Below are positions 46,891 through 59,548 of a stretch of 64,000 nt of DNA, one piece after another (position 1 is the first letter of the stretch; each line of letters opens with the position of its first letter). The notes below the pieces were generated by a model. That model did no database searches. It saw only the letters and a list, made by a program, of their open reading frames with translations, and had not been told where the DNA came from. The stretch comes from Mytilus galloprovincialis. Taxonomy: Eukaryota; Mollusca; Bivalvia; Mytilida; Mytilidae. Location of the stretch: assembly GCF_965363235.1 (NCBI RefSeq), contig NC_134845.1:68291261-68355260 (forward strand), in the 5' to 3' direction. The translations under genes were made by a program, and so were the position numbers.

Positions 46891-47412
46891 CAGGTTGGGA
46901 ACAAACCCCCTGTATGGTGATTATAACTGTATAGAGGGACAATATCCTTCTTTAGAGGGATAAAATTGTCCCTCTATAGAGGGGTATTTTTGTTTACACA
47001 TGATTCAAAGCAAATAAGGGCAGAATGACATTTTCTAGTTATATTGGCTATAATCTCTAACATTATATGCATCAACTTATGCACTTTACTAAAAATTGGG
47101 ATGACCAGTTTTCTGCTAAAGTGACAAAACTTGCAATATATTGTTTACCTATCTGAACACCCGATCAACAACAAAAGGAATAGTTGACCTTTAAATTTCG
47201 TGTAATCTAACAATAGAAATTCTGTTCAGAAAGGCATAAGTGAGTGGAATTTACCTGATCATCACAGCTTTCAATCATGGTGAACAATAGATTGTATATT
47301 TAGTCAGATGAGCAGCAAACTGGGCATGTGCATATTAAATTAAGTACAGCAATTGGTGCAATTATCCCTCTATACAGGTATAATCACCTTATAGGGGGTT
47401 TGTTCCAACCTG
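46891..47412. mobile_element. 522-bp MITE with 5-bp TSD
   Basis: Ends CAGGTTGGGAACAAACCCCC and the near complement at 47364-47412, about 50 bp long. TTCAA flanks both sides (46886-46890, 47413-47417); the empty site GGCTTCAAACCAACG is in units 1, 2 and 4. The interior is AT-rich with extra copies of CCCTCTATA. Superfamily unassigned. Confidence 0.85.
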
Positions 47413-47448
47413 TTCAAACCAACGAATCATGTCAATCAATTATAATTT

Positions 47449-47882
47449 CAATTCAATTCAATTCAAAATATTTTATTGTTCAAATATCAAATGTACATTT
47501 AAACAAAGGGATTGGACAAAAAAAGGCAGTGCCTATGCAAATCCTTTACCATACACAAGATGGATTGAATAACATGCATGATAGTATATAATTTTCTGAT
47601 AAGTTAATAGATCATACGTTGTTGTAGTGAGTCAGGGGAGGCAATTCCCCCACTTCTTGAAGTATTTTATTGTGTATACATATATAAATAACTATGTTAA
47701 CAAAGTCAAAGCAAGACCTACTGGAAGTGGTGTCGAATTTTATACCACATTAATAAGTGTTGGTTAGGAATCAAGTAGATCATTAAGTGATTTTTTAACT
47801 CAAATTCACAAACTCACTACAACAAAGTTGTTCTATTTATATATGAATAACAAGAATTGATTGGCCCTTTTTGCAATACATA
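47449..47882 (-). mobile_element. LINE 3'-end insertion, private to unit 3
   Basis: Begins with a (CAATT)n tail and AAAATATTTTATTG, the mirror of a LINE 3' end on the minus strand. Flanked by AATTATAATTT and AATTGTAATTT (11 bp, one mismatch), a target-primed insertion pattern. Units 1 and 4 lack it. No coding sequence remains. Confidence 0.7.
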
Positions 47883-48280
47883 AATTGTAATTTGTAATCA
47901 TATAAACACATATTTAAGTAAAACATTGACACTAAATAATTGAAATTGTTAGTACAACTTACTTGACTATACGAAAGTTTTCCTTGATCAAAAGAAGACT
48001 GAAGATCGAGTTATTGGGACTAACACGAGAAAAACGAACATCCCCGTAAAACTGAAAGGTCAATACCTAGTTCAATTAGTTATATATACGAATCGCCGTT
48101 TTATATCGGCGCACACTTACCTGGGGCATGCATAAGTAATTATTTTGACACCTACTATTCCTGGGATAAGAAAAAAAAAACGTTTGTCACTAAAATTAAG
48201 GAAGAATGACAGAAAAGGAGAGCACAGATATTTTTTAATAAATCTAAAATTCACAATTATTTTTTAATAAAGCTAAAGAT

Positions 48281-48722
48281 TCAGCTGTTAGTCTCCAAGT
48301 TTCTGATCCATAGAAAAGTATCGATTTTTTATTTGAGTTGAAGATCCTTATTTTGGTGTTTGTTCTGAGTGCTTTGCTCCTCCAGACTGGTTTAAGGATT
48401 TCAATTTTTTGGCTTGTTGAGCTTTTCTTTTTCTTGATTTGATGTCCTCATCTGTCCCTCCTGATGTACTGATGACAGATATGTAAACTCTCGGACATCT
48501 TCAATTTTAGCATCTCTCACTTTGGTGTTTACCCTCATAGATTTTGTCTTTTTATATTTATGTACAGTCCTACTTGTTTTGCAGTTGTTTCAAGGTTGGT
48601 GACTTGGTTTTGTGAGTCATGGCGATGGGAAAGCTGGCAGATATCGTCTGCAGAGTCACGGTCTTCGAGGCATGACTGTTATGTCCATTTGATACCCAGA
48701 TGAGTATACATGCCCGACATTT
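48281..48722 (-). mobile_element. RTE-like RT fragment, unit 3 (least decayed)
   Basis: Reads DSADDICQLSHRHDSQNQ without the stop and the FAND change of units 1 and 2, then the TKIRIFNSN and LFYGSETWRL blocks. Confidence 0.75.
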
Positions 48723-49038
48723 ATTTCTTTGTATATCTTTTCGGACCGACCAACCAGGATTTTTAATATACCAAAAATCCGCCAAAAAAAAAATTTATAA
48801 AAAAATGGCCGAATGAAAAGGCTTTAATACGGAAAAGAGAATAATGGTTAAAACAAGGATTTGTATAGTACTAAAACTATTACTATACAAATCCTTGTTT
48901 AAACCTAAAAAAGGATGAAAGTCCAATTTGGGGAATTTAGGATGTGTTATGGTGAAAAAAAATCAGGGAATCCCCCCAGAAGGACATTTCAAACCAAAAA
49001 AAAGTTTTTTGTGACTGTTGTAATTTATACTACTTTTC

Positions 49039-49127
49039 CACAGGCACTCGTCTCAGAAAAAAAATCCTATATACCGTTATGTATATAAAGGTATATAGGA
49101 AAAAGAATCCTCAGACGAGTGCCTGTG
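49039..49127. repeat. Palindrome private to unit 3
   Basis: CACAGGCACTCGTCTCAG at 49039 is repeated in inverted form ending at 49127, around a 16-base centre. Units 1 and 2 have the left arm and only the end of the right. Confidence 0.75.
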
Positions 49128-49218
49128 TACTTTTCCCTTCAAAAATGAAATTGGTTTAGTGTGTCCTTATAACATAAAAAAACCAACTTGTAACATGTAA
49201 CATCGCTAAATTGTACCG

Positions 49219-49310
49219 ATATATAGCTCTTAATAAGAGATTTATAAAGCATAGAACTACAAATAAAAGAATGTTTTGAAGACAGGGTTCGAATCTCGCT
49301 CATACCTTTT
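49219..49310 (+). repeat. tRNA-like remnant, unit 3
   Basis: B box GGTTCGAATC at 49286-49295. Confidence 0.4.
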
Positions 49311-49926
49311 GCTTTTTGTGTGTGTTATTATATTAAATTTTAATGTTTCTATCATATTTTTTCGAATGTTTGCTTACTTCATAGAATCATTCTGGTTCTT
49401 TTGGTCTATATAGTATACTAGTATATCATAATTTATTAAAAGAAAAAATCATGTGTCGCTTTTTGTGTGCATTTGTATGACTGTCCATACTCTTGACTTA
49501 CTTTCTATTCATGTGATTACATTTATTACATATATGCAAGAAACAACTGCCGTCAAACTGATGTATGTACCTGTACATAACCAATAACACGAGAATTGGT
49601 TATATAGCAATGAAGCTCAAATGTTGCGAGTGTAATATACACATAACTTAAAATTAGGCCATTGTATAGAAGTTTCAAAACAACACAAACATCAGAATAT
49701 AATACAACACCACAGAACAAATCAATTATACTACAAATCGTGATTGGAGGTAAAAGATCAAGAAGCTGTAGCATCTATATCACAACGAAGGGCCGATTTG
49801 TTAAAATGCCAGAAAAGGCCATATACCATTTGTTAGTAACACAAAGTGTTCTACATATATTCAGAATGAGAAAAACAGCATCCCATTTGAATTTGTTCGA
49901 TATTATTTGGCTTCTTGACAAGTAAC

Positions 49927-50418
49927 GTGTAGTGACAATGAAACATCAACAGAATTTGATTATGCAACGACATTTGCCAATCATGTTTACAGCCGCAACG
50001 TCAACTGCTAACCAAATTACCGAGTGCCATTGAGTACAGATTCATGCCATAAATGTTTACCATGAACTGCATTGCCAAAGAATTGACTGAAGGAAAACCT
50101 GTAAAGCCCTCAAATTCCAACCGCATAATTGCCAAAACCAATTAATGGGTTGAACAAATGCAAAAACAGAAGGTGTAAAAGAGAACCCAAAAAATGTCAG
50201 ACAGAATTTGTTGACCTTTCTGACAATCATTTTGGCGTTTGTAACAGGCAGTCATCGCTTTTGAAGTTGACACATTCATTCAAAAATAACACAAAAATAA
50301 TCTAGTGTCGCGTTTCTAAAGTCGGTCAGTATATATTGCGGTTTCCAAAATATTGCCAAGTACGTTAAGATGTTGAGAATACACTTACTGTAATAAATTG
50401 TTTTAGTAAAGATTGTAG
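49927..50418. other. Sequence not shared with other units
   Basis: Homology to unit 1 stops at about 49927. The region has higher GC than its surroundings. No gene, repeat or motif is recognised. Confidence 0.5.
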
Positions 50419-52656
50419 CACAGTGTAGATACTATTCTGTACGCTATCCGGAAGTCGCGATTTTCGAAGCGAGAACTTTTTGGATCACATTTTAAATTTG
50501 ATGGGTATACTGAATTAAACGGTAAGTTGATCATCTGTACATTGCTTAATGATTAATTCAGCCGACATCGATATTCTCAAATGGTTTAGAATTAAATTCC
50601 GCACATTCATTAATCGTATCTTTACCTTAATCAAGAGATTTTCAAATGCATCACTTAGAAAATCAGTCGGCGAACCTAAAAACAGTCTTTTTACCCTCTT
50701 AGTGTACAAATTAACGTAAAAAACCTGACTTAATTAACTAAATTAAGTATATTTCAAGTGGTGGTAAAAGTTTCAACCAGATCTTTGAAGCCAGAAATAA
50801 GAAAATTACACTTGTTTGAATTTCTTACTGTACGATCAGTCTCGCTTGTATATTTTAAAACTGTATGATCAGTCTTTATGTCACTGTATTCTAGTGATGA
50901 TTTCAAAGTTATTTACGATACATTAGAAGGTGGCATTTTTCTAAAAAAAACACAAATATATTTCAATACATTCACATCCTGAAAACTTATGAAGCATGTT
51001 TTAGCTTGATGGGGTGTACTCGACTTACTACATTAAGTATAAGGATGTTTAAATGTTGCTAAAATAAGAGGAAGGTTTGATGTATACTAATATATAAGAT
51101 TCAGAAATGTCCTCCGTTATACTTAAAATTGTACAAACACACAGATTTAGTTGTTATATAAAAATGCATGTATTTACACACATTGGAGGCCGTACTGTAG
51201 CCTTTAATTGATCACAGTTCCTTCACTTGGTTTAAGATGTACAGCTGTCTCTTTGACACTCAATTGTACACCATTTTGTCAAGCGGGGGGTTATAGTGAT
51301 AAAGAAGTCCGTCTTTCCGTTCGTCCGTTGGACCAGTACAATATGTTTCGCCGGTTTTGTAAGCGCATCTACATTGGGGGTTCCGGCCATTTTTAAATGG
51401 AGAGGGGGTCCAATCTAGGAGAAAAGGGGATTCCAAATATATGTTCCCATACAAAAGCATTGCTAGTTAAAAAAGGGTTTCAAACGGCCGGATCCCCTTT
51501 TTTGAATCCGTCACTGATATAACTATTAATTAATCTTATTCGGTTTTCTTATCATAAATGATAATGACTGTATTGTGCACCGTCTATTTCGAATTTTAGT
51601 AAAAATCTTTTATTGGGTTACCTTATATAAGATACGGACTTGAACATTGCATTATGTGGGGACACCCATCAGGTATTTCCATCCCCTCCAAAACCAATCA
51701 TTAAAGTTTTCTGAAATTGCTCTATTTTTACTCGATTAATGCTTTATGGACCTTCTATTTCTGTAAACTTACCAAAATTATATCACATGAATTATCTCCC
51801 TACGCAAAGCTGTCTTTATCCATTTTTTGTTATTTTAAAAGAGACAAGCTTGGTTTATGTTATCATCAATTGGTCAACGGCGGACGGTGTAAATAATCTT
51901 TTAAAATGTAATAGCTAAACAGATAACTGTAACGATACACTCTTACAAAGTCAACAAGCGAATCATGTATTAATTTTTAGGCATTTGATTTTAAATAAGA
52001 CTGATGGAACAAAAATACAATTATTTTGCCGTCTAAAAAATGCATCAGAAATATATTTGTATTGTCTGATGAAAGTAATTACACGTTATAGTTCCCTGGA
52101 TAGTTCATAATATCACATATACACGTATATACCTTCAAATTGCTTTTATTTTTTCTTCAAAATCACGAGTGGTCATACAGTCAAAAAATCTGAAATCGCT
52201 TCTAGAATACAGTCAGTTCTAGACTGATCATACAGTAATTTATTTTGGGATCCTCTAGGAAAACATATTTTTTATGGGAAATACGAATATTCTACTTAAA
52301 TACGAAAAGAATATTGAAACAGTATATATTTAACTGTAAACTGATGCAAATATTTGCAATAAAAGATTATTTGCTTTGTACTACGAGAGCAAACTTGTCC
52401 ATCGATTTCACTTTTTTCTACCAAGTTGATGTGATGCACACGTATATTTTATATTCTAATGCATGTTTTTGTTACAGTTACTCATATTTATGATGCTATA
52501 TATACATTGAAGATGTTCAAAGCACTTTGTAGATATAGGAGTAAACAAATGATGAGAAAAGTTACCGTAGGCAAAACCGTCCTGTTAGCCAGTTGGAAAT
52601 CATCGCTTCGAAAATCGCGACTTCCGGATAGTGTACAGAATAGTATCTACACTGTG
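50419..52656. mobile_element. Transib/RAG-like non-autonomous element, family T1, copy in unit 3 (2,238 bp)
   Basis: Same inverted termini as 38897-41782 (one mismatch between its own ends in the first 54 bp). TGTAG is duplicated at 50414-50418 and 52657-52661. It is a different site and target from the unit 2 copy, so the family moved at least twice. It lacks the S1 insertion and about 0.4 kb of interior present in the other. The interior is clearly homologous but diverged by several percent. No transposase. Confidence 0.72.
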
Positions 52657-53439
52657 TGTAGGACTTTTGAAAAATGCCCTAGTTTGTATATGGATTCCTG
52701 GGGAAAAATCTACCCCCCTTTTTTTGTAAAAGGGAAGCAATAAAAATGTTAATTTCACATCAAAATAGATTTTTTTCAAACCATAAGCAAATGTTAGTAA
52801 GGGGTCTGGAAAGGGAGACGTCAGCGCATAATAAGCTGAACTATTAGTAAACATTTTATTCGGAAAAAAAGTGTTTTTAAAATGATTTGCTTACAATGCT
52901 ACCCTTAGTCTTTTGCTACGCCACTGAAACCTTGATCATGTTTTGTTAGAGTTTAAAACATATTGTTGTATCCAGAAAATATTACACCCATAAAAGCATG
53001 CACTGATCAACAAATTTAAATAATCATAACAAACTTCTGCACGGATGAGTACATGTGATGAGCTAGTATATATCATACGGTAATTAGAGAAAGGTTCCAA
53101 TTTAAGTATTCCTTAGTTAAGTGAAGACTTAAGTTAGTTTATGCATACCACTTAAGAATTTTACTTAACAAAGGAAATTCGTAGTGAAATCTAAGTTTAA
53201 GGAATACTTAAGTTAAGATGTTTGATGTCTACGAGAAAACCATGCAAAATCAAAAAAAAATTATAAAAGGGGTTGTGGAATTTTCATCTGATTTTGGGTT
53301 CCTAGTAAAGTAGTAAGTACATCTAATAGTTCTATGGTTAAAAAATCACAATTTATCTCAAACTATGTGAATACAGGGCAATTCTAGTTTAGTACCAAAT
53401 TTGCTGGAAAATAAATACAGCAATAATTGACAACTACAT
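52657..53439. other. Unassigned DNA with a small palindrome
   Basis: 53102-53118 and about 53191-53215 form inverted TTAAGTATTCCTTA arms. The rest is unassigned. Normal unit sequence resumes at about 53410. Confidence 0.5.
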
Positions 53440-54191
53440 GTATCTACATGTAATTACTGTGTCTGATGTAAATCTGTAAATTACGAAGACGAATTAAATC
53501 TTTACGAAAAACATCACTCATGGAGTTTATAATCCCCTGTATATGTTCGCATGTGTCTTTGTAAATTTCCAAGCCTACTAAACCCTTTACCACATACATC
53601 CCTTTGTGAGGTTCATCGCCTGTATGTATTCTCATGTGTCTTTTTGTTACTTCCCAAGCCGACTAAACCCTTTACCACATACATCACTTGTGAGGTTCAT
53701 CGCCTGTATGTATTTTTATGTGTCTTTGTAAATTCGCAAGTCAACTAAACCCTTAGCCACATACATCACAGTTATGAGGTTCATCGCCTGTATGTATTCT
53801 CATGTGTCTTTTTGTTACTTCCCAAGCCGACTTAACCCTTTACCACACACATCACTTTGTGAGGTTTATCGCCTGTATTTATTCTCATATGTATTTTTGA
53901 ATGACAATGCTGACTAATCCCCTTTCCACGTATATCACATTCACAAGGAGTATCTCCCGAATGTGTTCTCATGTGACTCTTGAAATTCCGAAGCCGACTT
54001 AATCGTTTACCACATACATCAGAGTTTACTTATGAGTTTTATCACATGTATGTGTTTTCATTGGGCGTTGTTAATAAGTAACTAACGATGAATAATCTTT
54101 TACAACATGTATAAGTCTAAATGGTTTTCTCATCATTATGGTTGTGTGTTCTCATGCGTTTCTTGAATTCATCCTCTACCAAACACATCAG
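53440..54191 (-). pseudogene. Decayed zinc fingers downstream of gene E
   Basis: Several frameshifted or cysteine-less finger relics, more numerous than after C or D. Includes [18 protein letters not shown], the one-base-off reading of a finger, as in the A/B array unit. Confidence 0.82.
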
Positions 54192-55829
54192 TCATAAAGT
54201 GTGTTTACCTGAATGTGTTCTCATGTGTTTTTGTAAATAATCAAGCCGACTAAACAATTTACCACATACATCACACGCATGAGGTTTCTCACCTGTATGT
54301 ATGATCATGTGACGTTTTATATGACTGTGACGTTTAAACTTTTTGTAACATACATTACAGCCATGCGGTTTATCACCTGTATGTGTTTCCATGTGTTTCT
54401 TTAAATATGCACGCTGTCTAAACCATTTACCACATACATCACAGACATGATAATTTTCAATTATATGTGTTTTCATGTGCTTCTTTAAATATGTCCGCTG
54501 ACTAAACCGTTTACCACATACATCACACTCATGAGGTTTATCAACTGTATGTATTGTCATGTGAAGTTTTAAATTACTAGGACGTTTAAACTTTTTGTAA
54601 CATACATTACAGCCATGCGGTTTATCATCAGTATGTGTTTCCATGTGTTTCTTTAAATATGCACGCTGACTAAACCGTTTACCGCATACATCACAGACAT
54701 GATAATTTTCACCTGTGTGTGTTTTCATGTGTTTCTTTAAATATGTACGCTGACTAAACAGTTTACCACATACATCACACTCATGAGGTTTATCACCTGT
54801 ATGTATTGTCATGTGAAGTTTTAAATTACTAGGACGTTTAAACTTTTTGTAACATACATTACAGCCATGCGGTTTATCATCAGTATGTGTTTTCATGTGT
54901 GTCTTTAAATATGCACGCTGTCTAAACCGTTTACCGCATACATCACAGACATGATAATTTTCACCAGTATGTATTTTCATGTGTTTCTTTAAATATGTAC
55001 GCTGACTAAACCGTTTACCACATACATTACAGTCATGCGGTTTATCACCAGTATGTGTATTCATGTGTTTCTGTAAATATGTATGCTGACTAAACCGTTT
55101 ACCACATACATCACAGTCATAGTGTTTATGACTTCCATGTATTCTTATGTGTCTTTGTAATTGTCCAATCAGACGAAATCTTCTACCACATACATCACAA
55201 TCTCGAAGTGTAACCTCTGTGTGTGTTCTCATATGAATCTGCAAATTATAATGCTGATTAAACCCCTTTCCACAAATATCACAGTCATAAGGTGTCTCAC
55301 CTGTGTGTATTCTCATGTGTCTACGTAACAGACCAAGCAGACTAAACCCTTTACCACATACATCACAGCTATGAGGTTTATGTCCCGTATGTGTTCCCAT
55401 GTGAAGCTGTAAATTACCACGCTGACTGCAAACTTTACCACATACATCACACTCATGGTATTTATCACCTGTGTGTATTCTCATGTGTCTCTTTAAACTA
55501 CTACGCTGGCTAAACCCTTTACCACATACATCACAGTTATGAGGTTTATCTCCCGTATGTACTCTCATGTGAATCTGTAAACTACTACGCTGTCTAAATC
55601 CTTTACCACATACATCACAGCCATGAGGTTTATCTCCCGTATGTGTTCTCTTGCGAATCTGTAAACTACCACGCGGCCTGAACACTTTATCACATACATT
55701 ACATTCATGAGGTGTTTCACCTGAATATGTTTTGATGCCCTTTTTAACATTACTGACTTGACTTAACTTTTTACCGCATTCTTTACATTTAATGTTATCT
55801 CCAGTATGATGTGTTTTCGTGTGTCTCAT
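54192..55829 (-). CDS. C2H2 zinc-finger protein, gene E (545 aa)
   Basis: ATG at 55827-55829. Nineteen finger positions: position 1 lacks histidines, position 2 has its first histidine replaced by arginine (SLQIRKRTH), and 17 look intact. It is three fingers (252 bp) longer than B, C and D because the module CDVCGKRF-type, [10 protein letters not shown]-type, CDVCGKxF-type occurs three times instead of two. It lacks the extra THTR stretch between fingers 2 and 3 seen in B, C and D. Acceptor at 55884, C-terminus HSGKHTL. Likely a nuclear DNA-binding protein; ligand site unknown. Confidence 0.88.
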   Translation of the reverse strand: MRHTKTHHTGDNIKCKECGKKLSQVSNVKKGIKTYSGETPHECNVCDKVFRPRGSLQIRKRTHTGDKPHGCDVCGKGFRQRSSLQIHMRVHTGDKPHNCDVCGKGFSQRSSLKRHMRIHTGDKYHECDVCGKVCSQRGNLQLHMGTHTGHKPHSCDVCGKGFSLLGLLRRHMRIHTGETPYDCDICGKGFNQHYNLQIHMRTHTEVTLRDCDVCGRRFRLIGQLQRHIRIHGSHKHYDCDVCGKRFSQHTYLQKHMNTHTGDKPHDCNVCGKRFSQRTYLKKHMKIHTGENYHVCDVCGKRFRQRAYLKTHMKTHTDDKPHGCNVCYKKFKRPSNLKLHMTIHTGDKPHECDVCGKLFSQRTYLKKHMKTHTGENYHVCDVCGKRFSQRAYLKKHMETHTDDKPHGCNVCYKKFKRPSNLKLHMTIHTVDKPHECDVCGKRFSQRTYLKKHMKTHIIENYHVCDVCGKWFRQRAYLKKHMETHTGDKPHGCNVCYKKFKRHSHIKRHMIIHTGEKPHACDVCGKLFSRLDYLQKHMRTHSGKHTL

Positions 55830-56293
55830 TATGTGTCTCTTCAGATTACTAAAGTCGTTGGACCATGAACTAGGGATATAGAACCTGAAAATAGTTTGAC
55901 AAACTCAGATGTACTGATTCTGAGAAAGTACTAATTATGCAACTTTATAGAAAATAGTATTGTCTATGATTATTACTTCCTATAAAACTAAGATATATGC
56001 AGAAAACTAAACGTTGAAAATTTGTGATTTTAATTAAAGCCACCGTACACTGGTCGTTCTCAACAAAAATTAAATTCAATCAATCAATTTCGTGACGTCC
56101 TATATTCCGAGATAAACACACATACCATCGTAGTGTTTGACAAGAAAATGAACCTCGTAATTTTTTTTTTATTCAAGGACATATTTGACTTCAAATCACA
56201 TTCAAAAGGATTATCTCCCGATGTGTTCTCATGTGATTCTTGATTCATTAGAGGGGGTACTTCCTTTATTTTTGATGGTATGAGTGTGCCGCA
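55830..56293 (-). promoter_or_regulatory. 5' leader of gene E
   Basis: Acceptor CTATTTTGAC/CAG context differs slightly: TAGTTTGACAAACT follows an extra T, but CTATTTTCAG is kept at 55884. The upstream-exon homologue 56126-56248 is 123 bp and out of frame. Confidence 0.4.
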
Positions 56294-56618
56294 AAACAGG
56301 GTCGCTTTTGCATGCCCTGCTGGTTAGAACAGGGTCCCTTATTCATGTCTGTTGGTTAGAACATGGTCGCTTTTTCATGCCCTGCTTGTGAGAACACAGT
56401 CTTCTTTTTGAACAAAGTATTTGTCTAGAACTGGATCGCTTATTTAACTGTTTAAGACAAGTCTAGAAGCCGGGTCTAGAACAGGATCTTTTTTATACGG
56501 TCTAGAACAGAGTATACTTTCTGAGCATGTCTAGAAGTTTGAACAGGGTGTGTTTTTCGATATTTCTGTTTAATTTAGAACAAGGTATGTTTTTATATGT
56601 TTTCTGGTTAGAACAGGG
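56294..56618. promoter_or_regulatory. AGAACAGGGT repeat block, unit 4
   Basis: As at 34141-34557, without the 83-bp MITE. Confidence 0.45.
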
Positions 56619-58830
56619 TAGATAGATAGATAGATAATTTTATTAACCAATCATGGTGCCCACAATTTGAGCTATACAATCAAATGAATTACAAAATAAA
56701 GCACAGAAAATTATTAGAATGATTAAAGTACATTTAAACAAAAAACCACATGAATACACATTTACACTTAGTCTAATTAACCTGATATAAACCAAGTTAT
56801 TGACAAAACATAGTTGTTATGGATGCCACTGTGACCTGGAGAAATTACATAAATCTTTATATAGTTCTATGTCTATGGGAGACAACTCCTGATCAATTTT
56901 ATTTCCTATATATATATCTATATATATTGTTCTTCTATATTTTTTTTCAAACAACAATATTTTCTATAATTTTCTTTCGTTCTTCAAAAAGGGAGTGCAA
57001 TAAATTAGATAAGTTTGAAGTAACAAATTTAGAAATTAAATTAGATAGATGTTGAGATCGAGTACCACATGTGGAGCAGGATCTGCTTACCCTTCCGGAG
57101 CACCTGAGATCACCCCTAGTTTTTGGTGGGGTTCGTGTTGTTTATTCTTTAGTTTTCTATGTTGTGTCATGTGTACTATTGTTTTTCTGTTTGTCTTTTT
57201 CATTTTTAGCCATGGCGTTGTCAGTTTGTTTTAGATTTATGAGTTTGACTGTCCCTTTGGTATCTTTCGTCCCTCTTTTTTTAGAACAGGACATTTTAAA
57301 AGAAAATGTAGTTCCTCTTCAACTGCATTCTTACATAGCTTACACTTTCTGTCTTCAGCTTTAATTCCAATATACCTCCCTCTTTCGATTTCAAGATCAT
57401 GACAGCTAGTTCTAAATCTTGTGATTATTTGCGTCTTCTTTTGAATTCATTTTTAAATATGGTTCAAACATAAAAATATTTTTAAATTTTCTGTAAGTTC
57501 TTAATTTATTGCCAGATTGTAAATTAGTACACTTCCCGAATTGCTTTCTAAACTAGCTAACCAGCTTTTTTTAAATTTAATATTTAAAGATGTTTTTACT
57601 TTTTTTAGAATATGGTTTTGTTTAAAGTTTGACTGGTTAACAAATAGATATTCTAGAAATTTAAATATATGTTTAATGCTTCCTATCCAAGATTCCTGGT
57701 TATGTTTGTCCATAGAATGAGATAGATTTATGGCTTCCCTTGGAATAATATTTGAAGGTTCAATATCTTTCATAAGATGGATCCAATATTTTACCATATT
57801 CATTATTACATAATACAGTGTAGGGAGTGAACCTAGTTCTCCTCTACATGCCATATTTGATGTTTTTATATTAACTCCAAGAGAAAATTTACAAAGCTTA
57901 GTATGAATTTTCTCTAGTACAAGATAATCAGTTTCTTTTGATATAAAGTTATAGCCAAATGTATTTGTTTCTTATGTGGTATATATAACCCCAAATTTCA
58001 GATCCATACAACAAGATTGGTGGGATTGTATGGTTATATATGTGTAATAAAGTACTAGGTTTTGGGCTTTCCACTGAAAAGGTCTTCCTTAATTTGAAAT
58101 ATGCTTTCATTCCTTTGTTATAAAGTTCTTTCTTTGCTATTTGGAAACTCCAAGATGATGAAAAATTTATACCTAAGTATGTGTAGTTCTGTACACATTC
58201 TAAAGTCTGGTTTCCTAATGATATTTTAATATTTTTAAGTCTTCCTGACTTGTTAAATACAAGAACCTTGGTCTTTTTTGTGTTAACTGTCATTTTATAA
58301 TCAACTGTAAATTTATTTAATTTGTTAACACAATTTTGAAGTCCTTGCTCTGATGATGATAAAAGAACTACATCATCAGCATACATTAAAATATTTAAGG
58401 GATGTGTATTTAATGGGATTGGGTCACATGTTTGGTCAAAATAGGTTGGCAAATCATTTAAATATATATTAAAGAGACAGGGACTGAGATTATCCCCTTG
58501 TCTTACTCCTATATTTGATTTAAAAGGTTTGTCCTGTGTTGGTCTATTTTTACACAAGTTTCTGTGTTTTCATGCATACATAAATTTTATAATGTCATAA
58601 ACTTTTGTTCCAACACCTATACATTTAAGTTTATAAAAAAGGTGGAGATGTGAAACTGAATCAAATGCACGCTTAAAATCTACAAAGCACGCATACAGAG
58701 GCTTCGAATTATTTTTCATCAATTTTTGAATGATGGGACATCCTTTAGTAAAACCAATTTGCTCACTTCTAATTATGTTTCTAGTTTTTTTAAATTTTGT
58801 CAACATGTTATTTAGAATTGAATTAACTAA
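56619..58830 (-). mobile_element. LINE fragment, copy 3
   Basis: RT frames 57949-58557 (GVRQGDNLSPCLFNIYLNDL, YADDVVLL) and 58570-58839 (IGFTKG, FVDFKRAFDSV), split by an indel; C-terminal part 57501-57854. It keeps the usual P in NLSP that copies 1 and 2 have lost. Carries the insertion 57060-57285. Confidence 0.88.
57060..57285 (+). repeat. Mussel repeat inserted in LINE copy 3
   Basis: Contains GGTGGGGTTCGTGTTGTTTA, TAGCCATGGCGTTGTCAGTT and GACTGTCCCTTTGGTATCTT, a block I recall from many mussel sequences. Copy 1 has the uninterrupted site (GAGTATCTTTTAGAACAGG). No clear target duplication. Confidence 0.75.
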
Positions 58831-59325
58831 ATTTGGCAAGTGCTGTCGGCACAGTTTTACCCAAAATGATATTCAGTAACAACCTCCTCCCCCCCCGGGG
58901 CTTCAAACCAACGAATCATGTCAATCTGTAATCACATAAACACATATTTAAATAAAACATTGACACTGAATAATAGTAATTGTTAGTACAACTTACTTGA
59001 CTGTACGAAAGTTTTCCTTGACCAAAAGAAGACTGAAGATCGAGTTTCTAGGACTAACAAGAGAAAAACGAACATTCCCGTGAAACTGAAAGGTCAATAC
59101 CTAGTTCAATTAGTTATATATGAATCGTCGTTTTATATCGGCGCACACTTACCTGGGGCATACATAAATAATTATATTGACACCTAATATTCTTGGGATA
59201 ACAAAAAACAATATTTGTCACTAAAGTTATTTAAAGGTAGAATGACAAAAAAAGGAGAGCACAAATATTTTTTAATAAATCTAAAGTTCACAATTATATT
59301 CTAATAAAGCGAGCTTTAAAAGATG

Positions 59326-59548
59326 TAGCTATGAGAGTTTGGATGGGGTTGAATGATTAAAGAATGATGCCCTTAAAAATTGAAGATTAGAGTATAACGG
59401 GCAAAACAATTGAAGATTAAAGAAAAAAGGGGTTAATTTTTTGAAGATTAGAGAAAAAAGGGATTAATTTTTTAAAGATTAGAGGAAAAATTTGTTAAAA
59501 ATTAAATGTTTACAGAATAACAGACCCCCCATCCGGACCCTCAGCTAT
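59326..59548. mobile_element. Small TIR element with GATTAGAG repeats
   Basis: TAGCT(AT)GAGAGTTTGGATGGG at the left and the complement of TAGCTGAGGGTCCGGATGGG at the right. The interior has three or four copies of TTGAAGATTAGAGAAAAAAG. Absent from units 1-3. Confidence 0.65.

Larger units (their letters stand above)
46528..56293. repeat. Array unit 3 (ends with gene E)
   Basis: Differs most: no main LINE, private insertions at 46891, 47449 and 50419, and replacement of the region just downstream of the decayed fingers by other DNA (52657-53400). Confidence 0.82.
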
